From assembly GCA_029215795.1 (NCBI GenBank), contig JARDYH010000002.1, positions 294,903,973-294,967,972 of the forward strand: 64,000 nucleotides of DNA, read 5' to 3'. The DNA comes from Anniella stebbinsi. Its lineage: Eukaryota > Chordata > Lepidosauria > Squamata > Anniellidae. The notes beneath the pieces are model-generated. The model saw nothing but the letters and a program-made list of their open reading frames with translations. It searched no databases and had not been told where the DNA came from. Each line of letters begins with the position of its first letter. Position 1 is the first letter of the stretch. Of the stretch, positions 43,857 to 53,868 are shown piece by piece. Both the position numbers and the translations under genes were made by a program.

Positions 43857-44696
43857 TTATCCTCCATCTGCAGCTTCCTCGATCAGGCCCAACTTCTCCA
43901 GCAATTCCATCCCTTGCTCACACTATGTTATTCTGTGTTGTTTCCCCTGCCACACAAATCTCAGAAAAACTGGGTAACCCCAGCTATAAGCAATAGCCTT
44001 CTTCCGCAGGGTCACTGTACACATTCTCACACTTTTCCGCCATTGGATGGTTTGAGGGCAAAAGTCATTATAGACCTGTATTGGCGTTGATTGAAGCATC
44101 GGTTGGCCTGCATGTCTAATTGCTTGCATTAACTTTTCTTTTTTATAATAATTCACAAATTTAACAATTATGTCCCTTGGGAACATCCCCCTTCTCTTGT
44201 TCCCCACTCTATGAATCCTTTCAATGTCCTCATCCTGCCATTCCAGTATCTTATCTCTCAATATGTTTCGATTTTCCACCTGCTGTTCCTGGAAGGCTCT
44301 GATTCAAATATTTACTCTTCTATCTCTATCCTCCATAGCAATTAGACGCAAATCCATATCTTGTAATTTAATTCCTTGTTGTTTGGTTATCTCCTTATTC
44401 TCCTCTGTTTGCTTCTCCAATGATGTCAGTTTCTCCACTACAGCTTGAAAGCCAGTTAGAATTTCCTTTTGGGAGTTAAAAATCTCTTTTCTGACCTCTT
44501 TCATGAGATTCTCCTCCTGTTTCGCCAAACCGTCATTTAGCATGGCTTTAATATTAGCCAGCAACTCCACTGATGGCATCTGTTGACATTCCAGTGGCTT
44601 AGCTCCTTTCGGAACAACTCCTGGCTTTGTTCCAGCTTCATGGTTGCCACTTCTGGTTTGAGATGGAGCCGCTTTCTCTTGTGCTTTATCAGACAT
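43857..44696 (-). pseudogene. ORF1: L1 ORF1 with one nonsense codon and one frameshift
   Basis: The frame begins MSDKAQEKAAPSQTRSG, a charged disordered N-terminus, followed by a coiled-coil stretch (about residues 45-125, LLANIKAMLNDGLAKQEENL onward). The RNA-binding and C-terminal domains follow, with IERIHRVGNKRRGMFPRDII and AIAYSWGYPVFLRFVW as in L1 ORF1p. A TGA at 44304-44306 interrupts it just after RRVNI; the frame resumes unchanged. Near 43930 the frame shifts, and the natural end GMELLEKLGLIEEAADGG is read in another frame to TAA at 43857. ORF1p is the trimeric RNA chaperone of the L1 RNP; this copy cannot make it whole. Confidence 0.85.
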
Positions 44697-45165
44697 AATT
44701 CTGGTAAGCTGATCTAAATTTTTATCAGACGGATGTAGTCTTGTCTTTCTTATCCACTTAGGAGCTGGTAAATCTTTATCTCAAGACTTTTTGCTCATCT
44801 GGCATTCAGCCAAATACTCCAGAAGGCAAGGCAGCACATCCCATATACTCTCAAAACATTATTCAAGCCTTAAGTCTTTATTAGCCTTTGTAAAACACTT
44901 GGGTATGAAGGAAAGATATATTCTCCGCAGTTTATTTTCAAAATGCCAGTTCCTGGCAGCTAGCTCAGATTCTTTTATCTGCTTTGGCTGCTGTTTACAA
45001 ATTCCTCCCCCCTCCGATGCAGCGTAACTTCCAATTTATAAATCTGTTTTATAACTTACAGTCAGTGCTCTCAAAGATAGGGAATTTTTGTTTTAATTTC
45101 TTCTGCTCCGGGAGAGCTAAAAAAAGTCCACCGATCACTCCATAGCCGAAGCCACGCCCCCCCCA
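44697..45165 (-). promoter_or_regulatory. L1 5' UTR and putative internal promoter
   Basis: This 469-bp segment lies between the 5' end of the L1 and the ORF1 ATG. L1 5' UTRs carry an internal Pol II promoter; this is known of the family and not visible here beyond position. Confidence 0.55.
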
Positions 45166-45182
45166 GTTTGCCCAAATTTTGA
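45166..45182. repeat. L1 target-site duplication, 5' side
   Basis: AGTTTGCCCAAATTTTG is identical to 39553-39569. Confidence 0.95.
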
Positions 45183-45985
45183 AGAAACACTGATCAAAGA
45201 AACCTGTACTATGGAATCTGTAATCTGCTCCAGGGCTGGCGCAATTCATTTTGTTAAAAAATATCTGAAGTAGGTTGACTGTAGATGCATACTGGAGACA
45301 ATCTTTTTGCTGGAAGATGCCCTGCAGACATTTCTTTCTACACCTTGAAGAAGGCCTCAGAATAAGAAACAGGCCAAAATGCATTGACTCCCATGTCCAT
45401 CACCCGACAAGAACCAATGAAGTGGAGGGGGAAGGAGAAGGGGCGGGGTGGGGCAGGCACAATAACAGGAAAGCAAACAAGTGAAAAGAGAGTCCCCCAG
45501 TATAGCTATAATCGTGAAAGGAACCAGCACTTGCCGCGCTAAAGAAATGGAGGTCAAAATTGTGGGTGCATAGGAGGAAAAAAAAGTAGGTGTAATGGAG
45601 CTCACAGTGCAAGTTGGCGCCCCCTGCAATTCCACACACAGAAGCCAGATGGAGTGACTGCACTTGAGAAATCTGCTACCAGTGATGTGGAGTGGGCAAT
45701 TTTCTGTGGAATTTTCTGTATTTTTCCAAAGATCCCCCCACCCCCGGCTGCCTTTTAGAAATGCATTGCTATTAACAACTCAATGCAAGTCAAACTGAGC
45801 AACTGAAATTGATTGCACAATACTAATTAAATCCAAAATCAAAGATGTTAGGAGTCCACACCTAGAAGTAAATATGTTGTTAGGCTCAGTGCTCTTCAGG
45901 CATGCGAAAAGTAGTGTTTTAACAGTTTTCAGTGTCTTCATTCCCTCTTCATTAAAATTTAAATAATGCAAAGGAACTGTATACT
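45183..45985. other. Unique stretch without a recognised gene
   Basis: No exon or repeat family is recognised. The open frames at 45357-45663 are on the minus strand and lack domains. Confidence 0.35.
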
Positions 45986-45989
45986 ATTG

Positions 45990-46055
45990 AGTTCATTGAC
46001 TCATAGAGCTGGAAAGGGCCTCAACTGTCATCTAGGCCCATGCAGTAAATCTACA
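45990..46055 (-). repeat. CR1 3' end fragment
   Basis: GACTCATAGAGCTGGAAAGG and CATCTAGGCCCATGCAGTAA match the reverse of the CR1 3' UTR; a larger copy is at 50671-50880. Confidence 0.6.
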
Positions 46056-46064
46056 ATTACAGTA

Positions 46065-46230
46065 GGGTGACCATATGAAAAGAAGGACAGGGCTCCTGTA
46101 TCTTTTAGCAGTTGCATAGATTAGGGAATTTCAGCAGGTGTTATTTGCTCGCATGCAGCTCCAGGTGAAATTCTCTCTTCATCACAGTTACAGCTGCAGG
46201 AGACCTGCCCTCTTTTGTATCTGGTCACTC
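46065..46230. mobile_element. TA-flanked MITE, half-length form (copy C)
   Basis: The 166-bp copy starts GGGTGACCATATG and ends ATCTGGTCACTC, with TA on both sides (46063-46064, 46231-46232). Its sequence equals one half of the 316-bp palindromic copies, so it is a likely monomer of the family. Confidence 0.75.
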
Positions 46231-46239
46231 TAGCTATAC

Positions 46240-46660
46240 TACAGCTTTAACTATGATCCTTTGGTCCTGTTGGCCATGTGCATGTGGCAGAGGGACCAAG
46301 AAGTGGTGAGCGCAGCCAGTGCCAGCTGCCCAAGCAAGTAGCCTGGGAGCCCAGGAGGCGACTGAGCAAGCAGCCACCTCTTGGTCCTGCCGCCCACCTG
46401 TATGCCTCCTGCCCACCCGGACTGCTCACCTGGGCAGCCAGAGGTGCACTTATCTCCATCCCACTTCCTCCTATTCTGGCTGCTCATCTGAACAGGAGGC
46501 AGCAGTACGGAACAAGAGGCAGCGGGAAGGGCAATTTTCAGCAATCCCCCCCCCCACAGCCTTGTTCTCAAAAGGGTCCCCCAACCCTCTGGAGCAGATT
46601 TTGGGTGGAGAGGAATTGCTGAAAATTGCCCTTCCCATTCTGCTGATAGGTCCCTTTCAT
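46240..46660. other. GC-richer stretch with a hairpin
   Basis: GGGAAGGGCAATTTTCAGCA (46523-46542) and its complement TGCTGAAAATTGCCCTTCCC (46618-46637) form an inverted repeat with about 75 nt between. Overlapping open frames on both strands are not supported as genes. Confidence 0.45.
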
Positions 46661-46933
46661 GCCTGCTGGAGGAGACTCGTCAACTTAACAGTCTTTTAGA
46701 ATTTAAGAAAGCTGTTCTTAAACTGTTCTTTTAAGTCTTTTAGAATTTAAGAAAGCTGTTCTTAAACTGTTCTCTTCTGGCAGGCATATCCAGTGGAATT
46801 TTAGAATGTTTTAAGGATGTTTTTAGGATGTTTTAGGATTTTTTATGCAGTTTTAATAATATGTGTCATGTTTTAATCAGTTTTATGTATTTTATCACGT
46901 TGTTGTTCCCCGCCTCGATCCAGAAATAAATAA

Positions 46934-46970
<37 letters not shown>
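46660..46970 (+). pseudogene. L2/CR1-type LINE 3' end with (TTA)n tail
   Basis: The end of the ORF is visible as LLEFKKAV followed by a damaged LFR segment. The 3' UTR (TGTTCCCCGCCTCGATCC) and an ATT tail (46935-46968) match the copy at 56.8-56.96 kb. A 44-bp tandem duplication (GTCTTTTAGAATTTAAGAAA at 46691 and 46735) lies in the ORF end. Confidence 0.8.
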
Positions 46971-46971
<1 letters not shown>

Positions 46972-47106
46972 GGCCAATTCAAATGTAAGTACCTTGAGTT
47001 CCATGCGTCTTACTTCCAGGTAACAGGATTGCAGCCTCACATACATATCGTGGCATAAATAGCCATGTAACTGCCTAAGTGTGCTTTAGCCTCCAAACCT
47101 TATTCC

Positions 47107-47160
47107 ATAATAAATATGTCAGTTTTTAAGCTGACTCAAGAGTCTTGGTTGTTTATGCAT
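47107..47160 (+). repeat. Penelope-like 3' end fragment (tentative)
   Basis: AATAAATATGTCAGTTTTTA and CTGACTCAAGAGTCTTGGTT resemble the 3' sequence at 48100-48145 (AATGTGTTAATCTTTAAGG, CTCAGGAGTCTTTATT). Confidence 0.35.
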
Positions 47161-47319
47161 AGGCGTGTAGCCATTGTTTTAATACTGATGCGCCTGCACA
47201 AGAGAGAATTTCAGAAAGGTAAGTTAAAGTGCTGTAAAAATGATGGCATAATTCATTACTGTCCTGGCACAGCAAAATTTTATGCAGTTGATCCATGAAG
47301 AAGCTTAATGATTTGAGTA

Positions 47320-47634
47320 GGCTGACCATCTTAAAAGGAGGACAGGGCTCATGTAACTTTAACAGTTGTAGAGAAAAGGGAATTTCAGCCAGTTCATTTG
47401 TATGCAATTAGTTCCTGGTGATATTCCCTCTTCATCACAACAGTTAAAGGTGCATGCACTATACTAGAGTGACCATATACAAAAGAAGGCAGGGCCCCTG
47501 CACCTTTAACTGTTGTGATGAAGAGGGAATTCCACCAGGAACTAACTGCATACAAATGACACTGGTTGAAATTCCCTTTTCTCTACAACTGTTAAACTTG
47601 CATGAGCCCTGTCCTCCTTTTAAGAAGGTCAGTC
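47320..47634. mobile_element. Palindromic TA-flanked MITE, copy D
   Basis: The 315-bp dimer starts GGCTGACCATC and ends GGTCAGTC, with TA at 47318-47319 and 47635-47636. TTTGAG appears on both sides close to the ends, perhaps by chance. Confidence 0.8.
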
Positions 47635-48057
47635 TAGGTTTGAGCCAAATTTGTTTAGTGAGGGCTGTTTTGACCAACACATAAAGCGAATCATGTACTG
47701 TAATATAGATATAACGAATGCAGCGAATACTAACCAACTGCTGCTTTTTTAAAACAAACAAACCATTTCAAATATTTGTTTCAACAAATCAATCTTCCTT
47801 TCAAACAACAACACCCAGATAGCTCTTTGTTTGGATGAGTTGGGCTACTGGTATCCCTGTAATTCTGTCTCAGCTTTGCCAGTCACACCATGATGTATAC
47901 ATAAAGCTGTTTATCTCCAAGTTAAATTTGAATAAGCTATTCAGATGACTCATGAATGGACACACTACGCAAAGGGTTCTTCTGCTGTTTTAGCAGCTTC
48001 TCACAATTCCCTGGTACTTTTTCACTCCTCCTTCAAATCCTTCCTTGAAATTAATCT

Positions 48058-48150
48058 TCAGTGAAGTGGGCTCTAGTTTCCCAAAGCTGATGCTGTAATA
48101 AAATGTGTTAATCTTTAAGGTGCCTCAGGAGTCTTTATTATTTTTGATGA
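48058..48150 (+). repeat. Penelope-like 3' segment with decayed hammerhead-like core
   Basis: AGTGAAGTGGGCTCTAGTTT then CCCAAAGCTGATGC keeps the arrangement GA-AGTGGGC...CCC-AAAGC of related copies. ATGTGTTAATCTTTAAGGTG and CAGGAGTCTTTATTATT follow. It is the same class as 25335-25435, but the first core box is lost. Confidence 0.4.
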
Positions 48151-48331
48151 GGTGCCCTTTCCATGCTTCTGTGGTGCCATGGCAGCTGCTTTCCCATGGC
48201 TTTATCCTGTGGCACTGCGGAAACATTTAAAGGTACACAACCAAAAGGGTGGGACCAGTAGAATAATGTTTTCCATGGAGTCAGTATCCCCGCCTGAGCA
48301 GTTAGCCCCACCAATATGATGTGGTCCTTCA

Positions 48332-48462
48332 AATGTTGATTTAGTGCAGGGCAACTTTTGGCCAACCAGATGTTCGACATACAACTCTCATCAGCCCTAG
48401 CTAGCAGGATGGAAGTTATAGGTCAAAACACCTGCAGGGCAACAAGTTTCCCACCCCTGCAT
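48332..48462. repeat. Palindromic MITE copy
   Basis: GGGCAACTTTTGGCCAACCAG and ACATACAACTCTCATCAGCC, with a complementary right half (GATGGAAGTTATAGGTC), are a degraded copy of the common family. Confidence 0.5.
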
Positions 48463-48557
48463 AATTGCTATGGGATAAAACCATGCAACAGCACTCCCAC
48501 AGTGCTGATAAAGGGTTGGATGTAAAAGTTCCTTTCCTTTGATTTAACGAAACTTCA

Positions 48558-49245
48558 GGCTTGTCCATACACTCTAAATACCCTGTCGTGGCTGTGCAGT
48601 TGTGCCCCATTGTTTATATTACGCAGCTGCCAACTCACAGCCACATTTGGCTTTTTCCCTGTGAAACTGCTTTTTTTTAAAGTGCGATTTACCACAACTT
48701 TTCCCATTGCTCCAATGTCACCACTGTTGTTTCTTCATCTGTCAGTGGTGTCTTCAGTTCGGATTTACGAAGTGGGTATACTAGGGATGGATCCCAGCGC
48801 AGGATAGGCACAGGAATGCAGGGCAGGGGACAGGTGGTTAGTAAGATGCAGGTTTAAGAAGTGCAGCAGCGAACTTGCAAAGCCATGGCTTTACAAAAAC
48901 AAATGAACAAAAACAGTCTAGAGAGGAGGGGAGCAACCCATGCAGCTGGAAGTGAGTCCCTGCTGCATCGTTAGAACCTGACTGGTAATCAGAAAGGTAG
49001 TGGAAGGCAGGAGAGTCATAATGCTGGAATTGATTGGCATTTAGCCAGTGTGCCCCTACTTACGCAGCCAGTAGTGCAATCCCATCCAGGTCTACTTCAA
49101 AGTAAGCCCCATTTGCTTCCCATTCCTGCTCTCTGACAATGGTGCTCTGATTTTTTTCCAGGCAGGATAGCCAACACTCACTCCTGCCAATTAACTCTTT
49201 GACTCTGCTTCACAGTAACAATGCTATGGCTTTGGGGGTAATTGG
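48558..49245. mobile_element. DNA element related to 20165-20802, right end lost
   Basis: It starts GGCTTGTCCATACAC and shares CATTGTTTATATTACGC, GCCAACTC, CAGGATAGGCACAGGAATGC and CAATGCTATGGCTTTGGGGG with the 20-kb copy in the same order. The terminal GCTATATAGACACC is not found. Confidence 0.55.
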
Positions 49246-50125
49246 GAAGCAGAGGAGTCATACATGGCTTTCCTCTGTCACTCCTCCAGTCAGACCAAGG
49301 GACCTTGGGGGGGGGGAAGCACACAAATGTATATATTAGGGGAGGAAACTTATGAAACAGCATTATCTTAAGGAAAAGTGTGTGCAAGAAATATGTATGT
49401 TAGACAAATTTATGTACAAAAATGAATATATTAGAAAAAATATTCACAAAAATGCTTGCCAATTTCCACACAGACTTTTTAAAGCTGTAAAATGATGTGG
49501 AAATGAGCTGCAATGAATTTAGAAAAATAAGGAACCAAAACCCAGCGGATTCCTCTATCCCTACTCCTTCCATCTCACAGTCAAAATTAAGATTGAGCAA
49601 GGGATTGGCATTTGCATGTGCACGGATGAAGCTCCATTACTAAATAAAACCATCTGTGGAGGCTCCACTTTTTCAGCTCTAGGTCCCGCCTGTAAGGAGC
49701 TGAGGCCAATCAAGAGCTCATAAGGACTCATACTGTTTCAAGGCCTCTATTTTGAAACATGTGTTTAAACATTTCTAGCTAAAAATGTAACTAAGGAAAC
49801 GGACCCTACTGACTAATACTAGGCAGGAAGTTCAATGGATTTCTCATTTATCTACAATTGATTGTTTTGATGCCAATTGCGTTTGTTTCTGCAGAATCTC
49901 AAATAAATAATGCTGTGGCTTTGTATCAAATAGGTGTTTAAAGAAAAAGGCTGAAATTATGCAGTAGGAGTGAATGACTCACCAAAAGGCATTACAATCA
50001 CAGTTCCTCAGGAAATTAGTGTAAAGACCTTGAGTGTGAAGGCACAGGTTGTTAACAGATCTCAGGCATCCGATAAAATGGCCCCTGGCTCACAAAAACT
50101 TATGCTAGTAATTGTGATTTGAGGG
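49246..50125. other. Unique stretch without a recognised gene
   Basis: No exon or known repeat is recognised. Confidence 0.35.
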
Positions 50126-50127
50126 CA

Positions 50128-50238
50128 GGGGGAGGGAACCCGTGGTCCTCCAGATATTGAACTTCAGGGATTATGGGAGTCAGGGATTATGGGAATCCAA
50201 CAACATCTGGAGGGCTACAGGTTCCCCAGCCTTGCTTT
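50128..50238. repeat. Palindromic MITE copy
   Basis: GGGAGGGAACCCGTGGTCCT and CAACATCTGGAGGGCTACAG are the two ends. An internal CAGGGATTATGGGA is tandemly repeated. Confidence 0.55.
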
Positions 50239-50379
50239 GAGGTGCCACAGATAACTTGTTTTTGCTGTGATACACTAACACAACTACCTCCGGTAGTTAT
50301 TATGTTTAAATACTTGAAAATAGTTTGAGAAATAATTTTAATTCAAGATCTCTCTCGATAGTTTTGTGGGGCTAGATGT

Positions 50380-50520
50380 TACCTCAGCCTTCTTCAACCT
50401 GTTATCATTCAGATGTTGTGTACTTCAACACCATCACTCCCACCCAGCATGGCCAATGTTCAAGAATGTTGGGAGTTGTAGTCCAAAATATCTGGAGAGC
50501 ACCAAGTTGGGAAGGGCTCT
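50380..50520. repeat. Palindromic MITE copy
   Basis: CAGCCTTCTTCAACCTGTTA opens the copy and GGGAGTTGTAGTCCAAAATA, then CACCAAGTTGGGAAGGGCT, closes it. Confidence 0.65.
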
Positions 50521-50670
50521 TCTATCTTTACTATTAATCTTTTCTTTAGTGCTACCAATGTACTGGCACTGAATAGAACATAAAACATAGCCCAATCCTC
50601 AGCTAAAGTACTAGCCAGTTTCCAATAAACACACACACATTCATAGTGCTATATCCTGCTTGGTGTAGAT

Positions 50671-50880
50671 CATAGAATAGTAGAGTTGGAAGGGGCCTAT
50701 AAGGCCATCGATTCCAACCCCCTGCTCAATGCAGAAATCTACCCTAAAGCATCCCTGACAGATGGTTGTCCAGCTGCCTCTTGAATCCCTCTAATGTGGG
50801 AGGGCCCACAACCTCCCTAGGTAATTGGTTCCATTGCCGTATTGCTCTAATAGTCAGGAGGTTTTTCCTGATGTGCTGAT
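50671..50880 (-). repeat. CR1 LINE 3' end
   Basis: CATAGAATAGTAGAGTTGGA, ATTCCAACCCCCTGCTCAAT and AGTCAGGAGGTTTTTCCTGA match the reverse of the amniote CR1 3' region. The ATAGAAT unit at 50671 is the CR1 3' terminal repeat. It abuts a fragment (ATCCTGCTTGGTGTAGAT, 50653-50670) of the GATCTACAC MITE. Confidence 0.8.
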
Positions 50881-51206
50881 GGGATATGGGGAAGTTAAGG
50901 CACAATAGGTAGATGAGGTTAGGATAGGTTGCTTAAAGAAGACAGATTTTTTTTTTTAAAAAAATGAAAATTCACTCCCTTCCTAAAAGCCACATGAGGA
51001 TACTTAAATCTTCTTTGACATGTGCTCATGTGAAAATGCCTCAAACTCTTCAAAGTGACAATGGTGGTGAGTACATATCTCATCATACACATATTTGAGA
51101 GAGCAGGGAATAGATCATAGACTCACAGCTGCCTGGATTCATCTCAGAACAAAATGGGGTTGCAGAAAGAAAGGGTTCATGAATTAAAATCAATTAAGGG
51201 TGTACT

Positions 51207-51340
51207 GTATCAGCCTTCCCCAATCCAGTGCCTTCCAGATATTTTGGATTTCAGCTCCCATTGGCCTTATGCTTAATAGTCAGGAATGCTGGGAGTTGTA
51301 ATTGAAAACAGCTGGAGGATGCCAGTTTGGGGAAAGCTGC
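51207..51340. repeat. Palindromic MITE copy
   Basis: CAGCCTTCCCCAATCCAGTG begins the copy, and GGGAGTTGTAATTGAAAACA, then GCCAGTTTGGGGAAAGCTGC, ends it. Confidence 0.7.
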
Positions 51341-51674
51341 ACTGTTATATTTGACTCAAACGTGGCTTAAACCTAAACCAATTTCTTCTGTATTTTAAAA
51401 CTGTTTTTTATCTCCTCCACTAACAGTAGCACCGTGTTACTGCTGCAATATCTGTCCAAGGTTTGCAAAGTATTTCACCCCTGCAATGCAATTTAATAAA
51501 AGTAGGATTGCGTTATTGTGCACTAGTGAGATCTGGTCTGCTACTTTTAACGGAAGCTGAAGAACAGTTTAAGATTGCTAAGAACCGATTAGCCAGGGCT
51601 TCAGTGGATATCTTTTATTCTAAGGGAATTCTAGAGGGAATGCTTCAGTAGTCGAAAAGAAAACTTCCAAAAAC

Positions 51675-51765
51675 CATATCATTGTAAGACCTTTATTTGG
51701 CCACCTCAAAGGCCACAAAATACTGTGTAAGCTTTTGAGTTCTCCCAAAACTCAATCAGACAAGA
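51675..51765 (-). repeat. Penelope-like segment with hammerhead-like core
   Basis: On the minus strand CTGATTGA, stem GAGTT...AACTC around a TTGGGAG loop, then AAAAGCTTACAC (51759-51724) keep the order of a hammerhead core. CUGAUUGA deviates from CUGANGA and GAAA reads CAAAA. Downstream GGTGGCCAAATAAAGGTCTT is the 3' part. It is probably a decayed relative of 1425-1808. Confidence 0.4.
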
Positions 51766-51961
51766 TGGTAAACAAAGGAAGCCTGGGTGGGGTGTGGGAA
51801 TACCTGATGTTCAAGTCATCGAGCCTATCCACATTGCCCTTAAAACGACTTATATTCTGTTTAAAAATGTGTTTTTTTAAGTCGTTTCGTTATGTGGTAG
51901 GACACACTGAGCAGTACTTATGTTTCATAGTGGCTGCTTCCTCCGTCCTCAGATTGTTCAA

Positions 51962-52122
51962 TGGTGTATTGCAGGGTTAATTCCTTGACTCTTCTTCTTT
52001 AGTTTTTGTTTTGCAGGCTGCTTGAGTTAGGAGACAGAAGTGGGCGGGTCAAGCGGGTCAAGCAGCATGCAAAACAAAAAACGAAATAAGAAGACTCAAG
52101 GAATTAACCCTGTAATACACCA
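51962..52122. repeat. Long hairpin, about 65-bp arms
   Basis: The arms 51962-52025 and 52058-52122 are complementary with few mismatches, sharing AGGGTTAATTCCTTGA and TTTTGTTTTGCA. The loop holds GGGTCAAGC twice in tandem. The outer flanks also pair (GAGCAGTACTT near 51909 with AAGTACTGCT near 52144), so it may be the core of a larger fold-back DNA element spanning roughly 51820-52165. Confidence 0.7.
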
Positions 52123-52489
52123 GTAAACACTGGTGTATTCTGAAGTACTGCTGGTAGGAAGAGTATTCCTGAGAGAGCATTTGCTTTGCCCCATGTGATT
52201 TCAATTGACAGGTTGAGGTTATGAGATACGGCATTGGTTATGATGTGGAAAAGAACTTGGATTAAGGTTGCTTTGTGTTGTGTGTGTGTGTCTTCCTAGG
52301 ACAGATTCATCAAGAGGGGAGGGCTTTGCCACTTTCAGACCAAATATATGCAGCCCAATCCTTTGCATGTTTACACAAGCAGAAGCTGCACTGTGATAAA
52401 TTGACCTTATTCCCTTCTAAGTATGCTTAGGATGGCAATCCTGGATTTACTGAGGAGCAAAAAGGCCAGTTATACTGTAATGTTTTATT

Positions 52490-52780
52490 TAATTTAATTT
52501 ACATAAATATTTTATATCACCCTCCATCAAATAGATATCAAGGTGGTATACACAGAAGACCAAAATGATCATATATCATAAAATATTACAAATATAAAAA
52601 ACAACACTATAAAATAAAAGTTTTAAAAGACAGGACAGACTGACCAACTAAAATGCTCAGAAAACAGAAAAGACTTCAGTGGGTGCACCATTCAGCACCA
52701 GTCACACATCTATGCAGAGTATGTTCTACAATTGGGGTGCCACAACACAGAGAAGGCTCTCTCTGTGTTCCTTATGTGAA
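52490..52780 (-). repeat. LINE 3' UTR relic (L2/CR1 type)
   Basis: Reverse of the 3' end pattern: AATATTTTATATCACCCTCC and CAAGGTGGTATACACAGAAG, followed by an A-rich part and CACAGAGAAGGCTCTCTCTG from the ORF end. Very degraded. Confidence 0.5.
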
Positions 52781-53627
52781 GTAATTATGATTGTTTAAAC
52801 ACGAGTGATGCAAAGTGAATCAAGAACATATGGGCACAAACAAATTCCATGGAGAAACAATTCTCCAAGGAATTGATACATGCAATGTCAGGAAGCAAAC
52901 TGAAGCCAGCTTTGTGTATTTATATGTTTTCTTTAAAGTTGTGCGGTTACATTTGGTTTCATGAGGTCTGGATGCTTTGCCTGCAGCTGTTAATCTGTTT
53001 TTCTTTGTTCTTTGTTCGTCAATGATTGGATCATTGAGAGTCTGCTTTCAAAACAACTGTTGCTCTCCACTGTTAATATTGAGGTACGCTTGGCCTCTGG
53101 TCAGTTGAACTTTCCTAGAATATTGCTCTGTGATTTTAGAACAGACCATTTTTTCTTCATTAGCTCTTGGAAAGAGTAGCTTTCTGTTGTGCCTCAGGAG
53201 AATAACTCGACATTGCTTCAAAGACGTAAAATGAACAGTGTTAAAACTGAGTCAGTTTCTGTCTCTTCAGGACCAAACGATATGTGATGATAAACATAAA
53301 ATTGGAAACTTTTACCCTAAATAGCCACTGTGGAGGATCAGGATTGTGCCTGGAACACAGGGAGGGCTGGCTTACTCCCTTTCTTCTCACACGATGGTCC
53401 TGACAAAAATTTCCCCCCTCCAAGTTGCTACTTGGTTCAGGCAAGATTAGCATCAACGCTTGGCATCTGCTGGTGCCCTGACAGAGCTCCCCATTTACTA
53501 AGTCCTCTTAGAAAAAAGATCTGTCTCAGTGCTCTGAGCAGCACTGGGTAGCTGGGCCTAGCTACCATTTTCACTTTCCACAATGCCCCCAGCATGGTGG
53601 GTAGAGATGTCAGAGAAATCCACAATG

Positions 53628-53868
53628 GAGAGCCAGTGTGGTGTAGTGACTAAAGTGTTGGACAAGGAGTCAAGAGTTCTGGTTCTAGTCCCCACTCGGC
53701 CATGGAAACCCACTGGGTGACTTCAGGCCAGCCACAGGCTCTCAGCCCAACTTACCTCATTGGGTTGCTGTTGTGAGGATAAAATGGAGAGGAGGAGGAT
53801 TATGTATGCCACTTTGGGTTCCTTGGAGGAAAAAAGGTGGGCTATAAAGGCAATAAATAAATAAACGA
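53628..53868 (+). repeat. tRNA-derived SINE (Sauria-like), near full length
   Basis: It starts with the Pol III A-box region GTGTGGTGTAGTGACTAAAG and B-box region GTTCTGGTTCTAGTCCCC. The body follows (CCACTCGGCCATGGAAACCC, CTGGGTGACTTCAGGCCAGC, GTTGCTGTTGTGAGGATAAA). The 3' end is CCTTGGAGGAAAAAAGGTGG and AATAAATAAATA. This is the layout of the tRNA-derived SINEs known from squamates. It is a retrotransposed copy of about 240 bp. Confidence 0.85.

Larger units (their letters stand above)
39570..45165 (-). mobile_element. Full-length L1 LINE with 17-bp target duplication
   Basis: The insertion is bounded by AGTTTGCCCAAATTTTG at 39553-39569 and 45166-45182. Read on the minus strand it has a 5' UTR (45165-44697) that starts with a G run then CGTGGCTTCGGCTATGGAG, ORF1 (44696-43857), a spacer, ORF2 (about 43544-39708) and an A-rich 3' end. 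The length of about 5.6 kb and the complete 5' end mean full-length insertion. The exact target duplication and few breaks mean it is young on a genomic scale, but both ORFs are disrupted. Confidence 0.95.
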
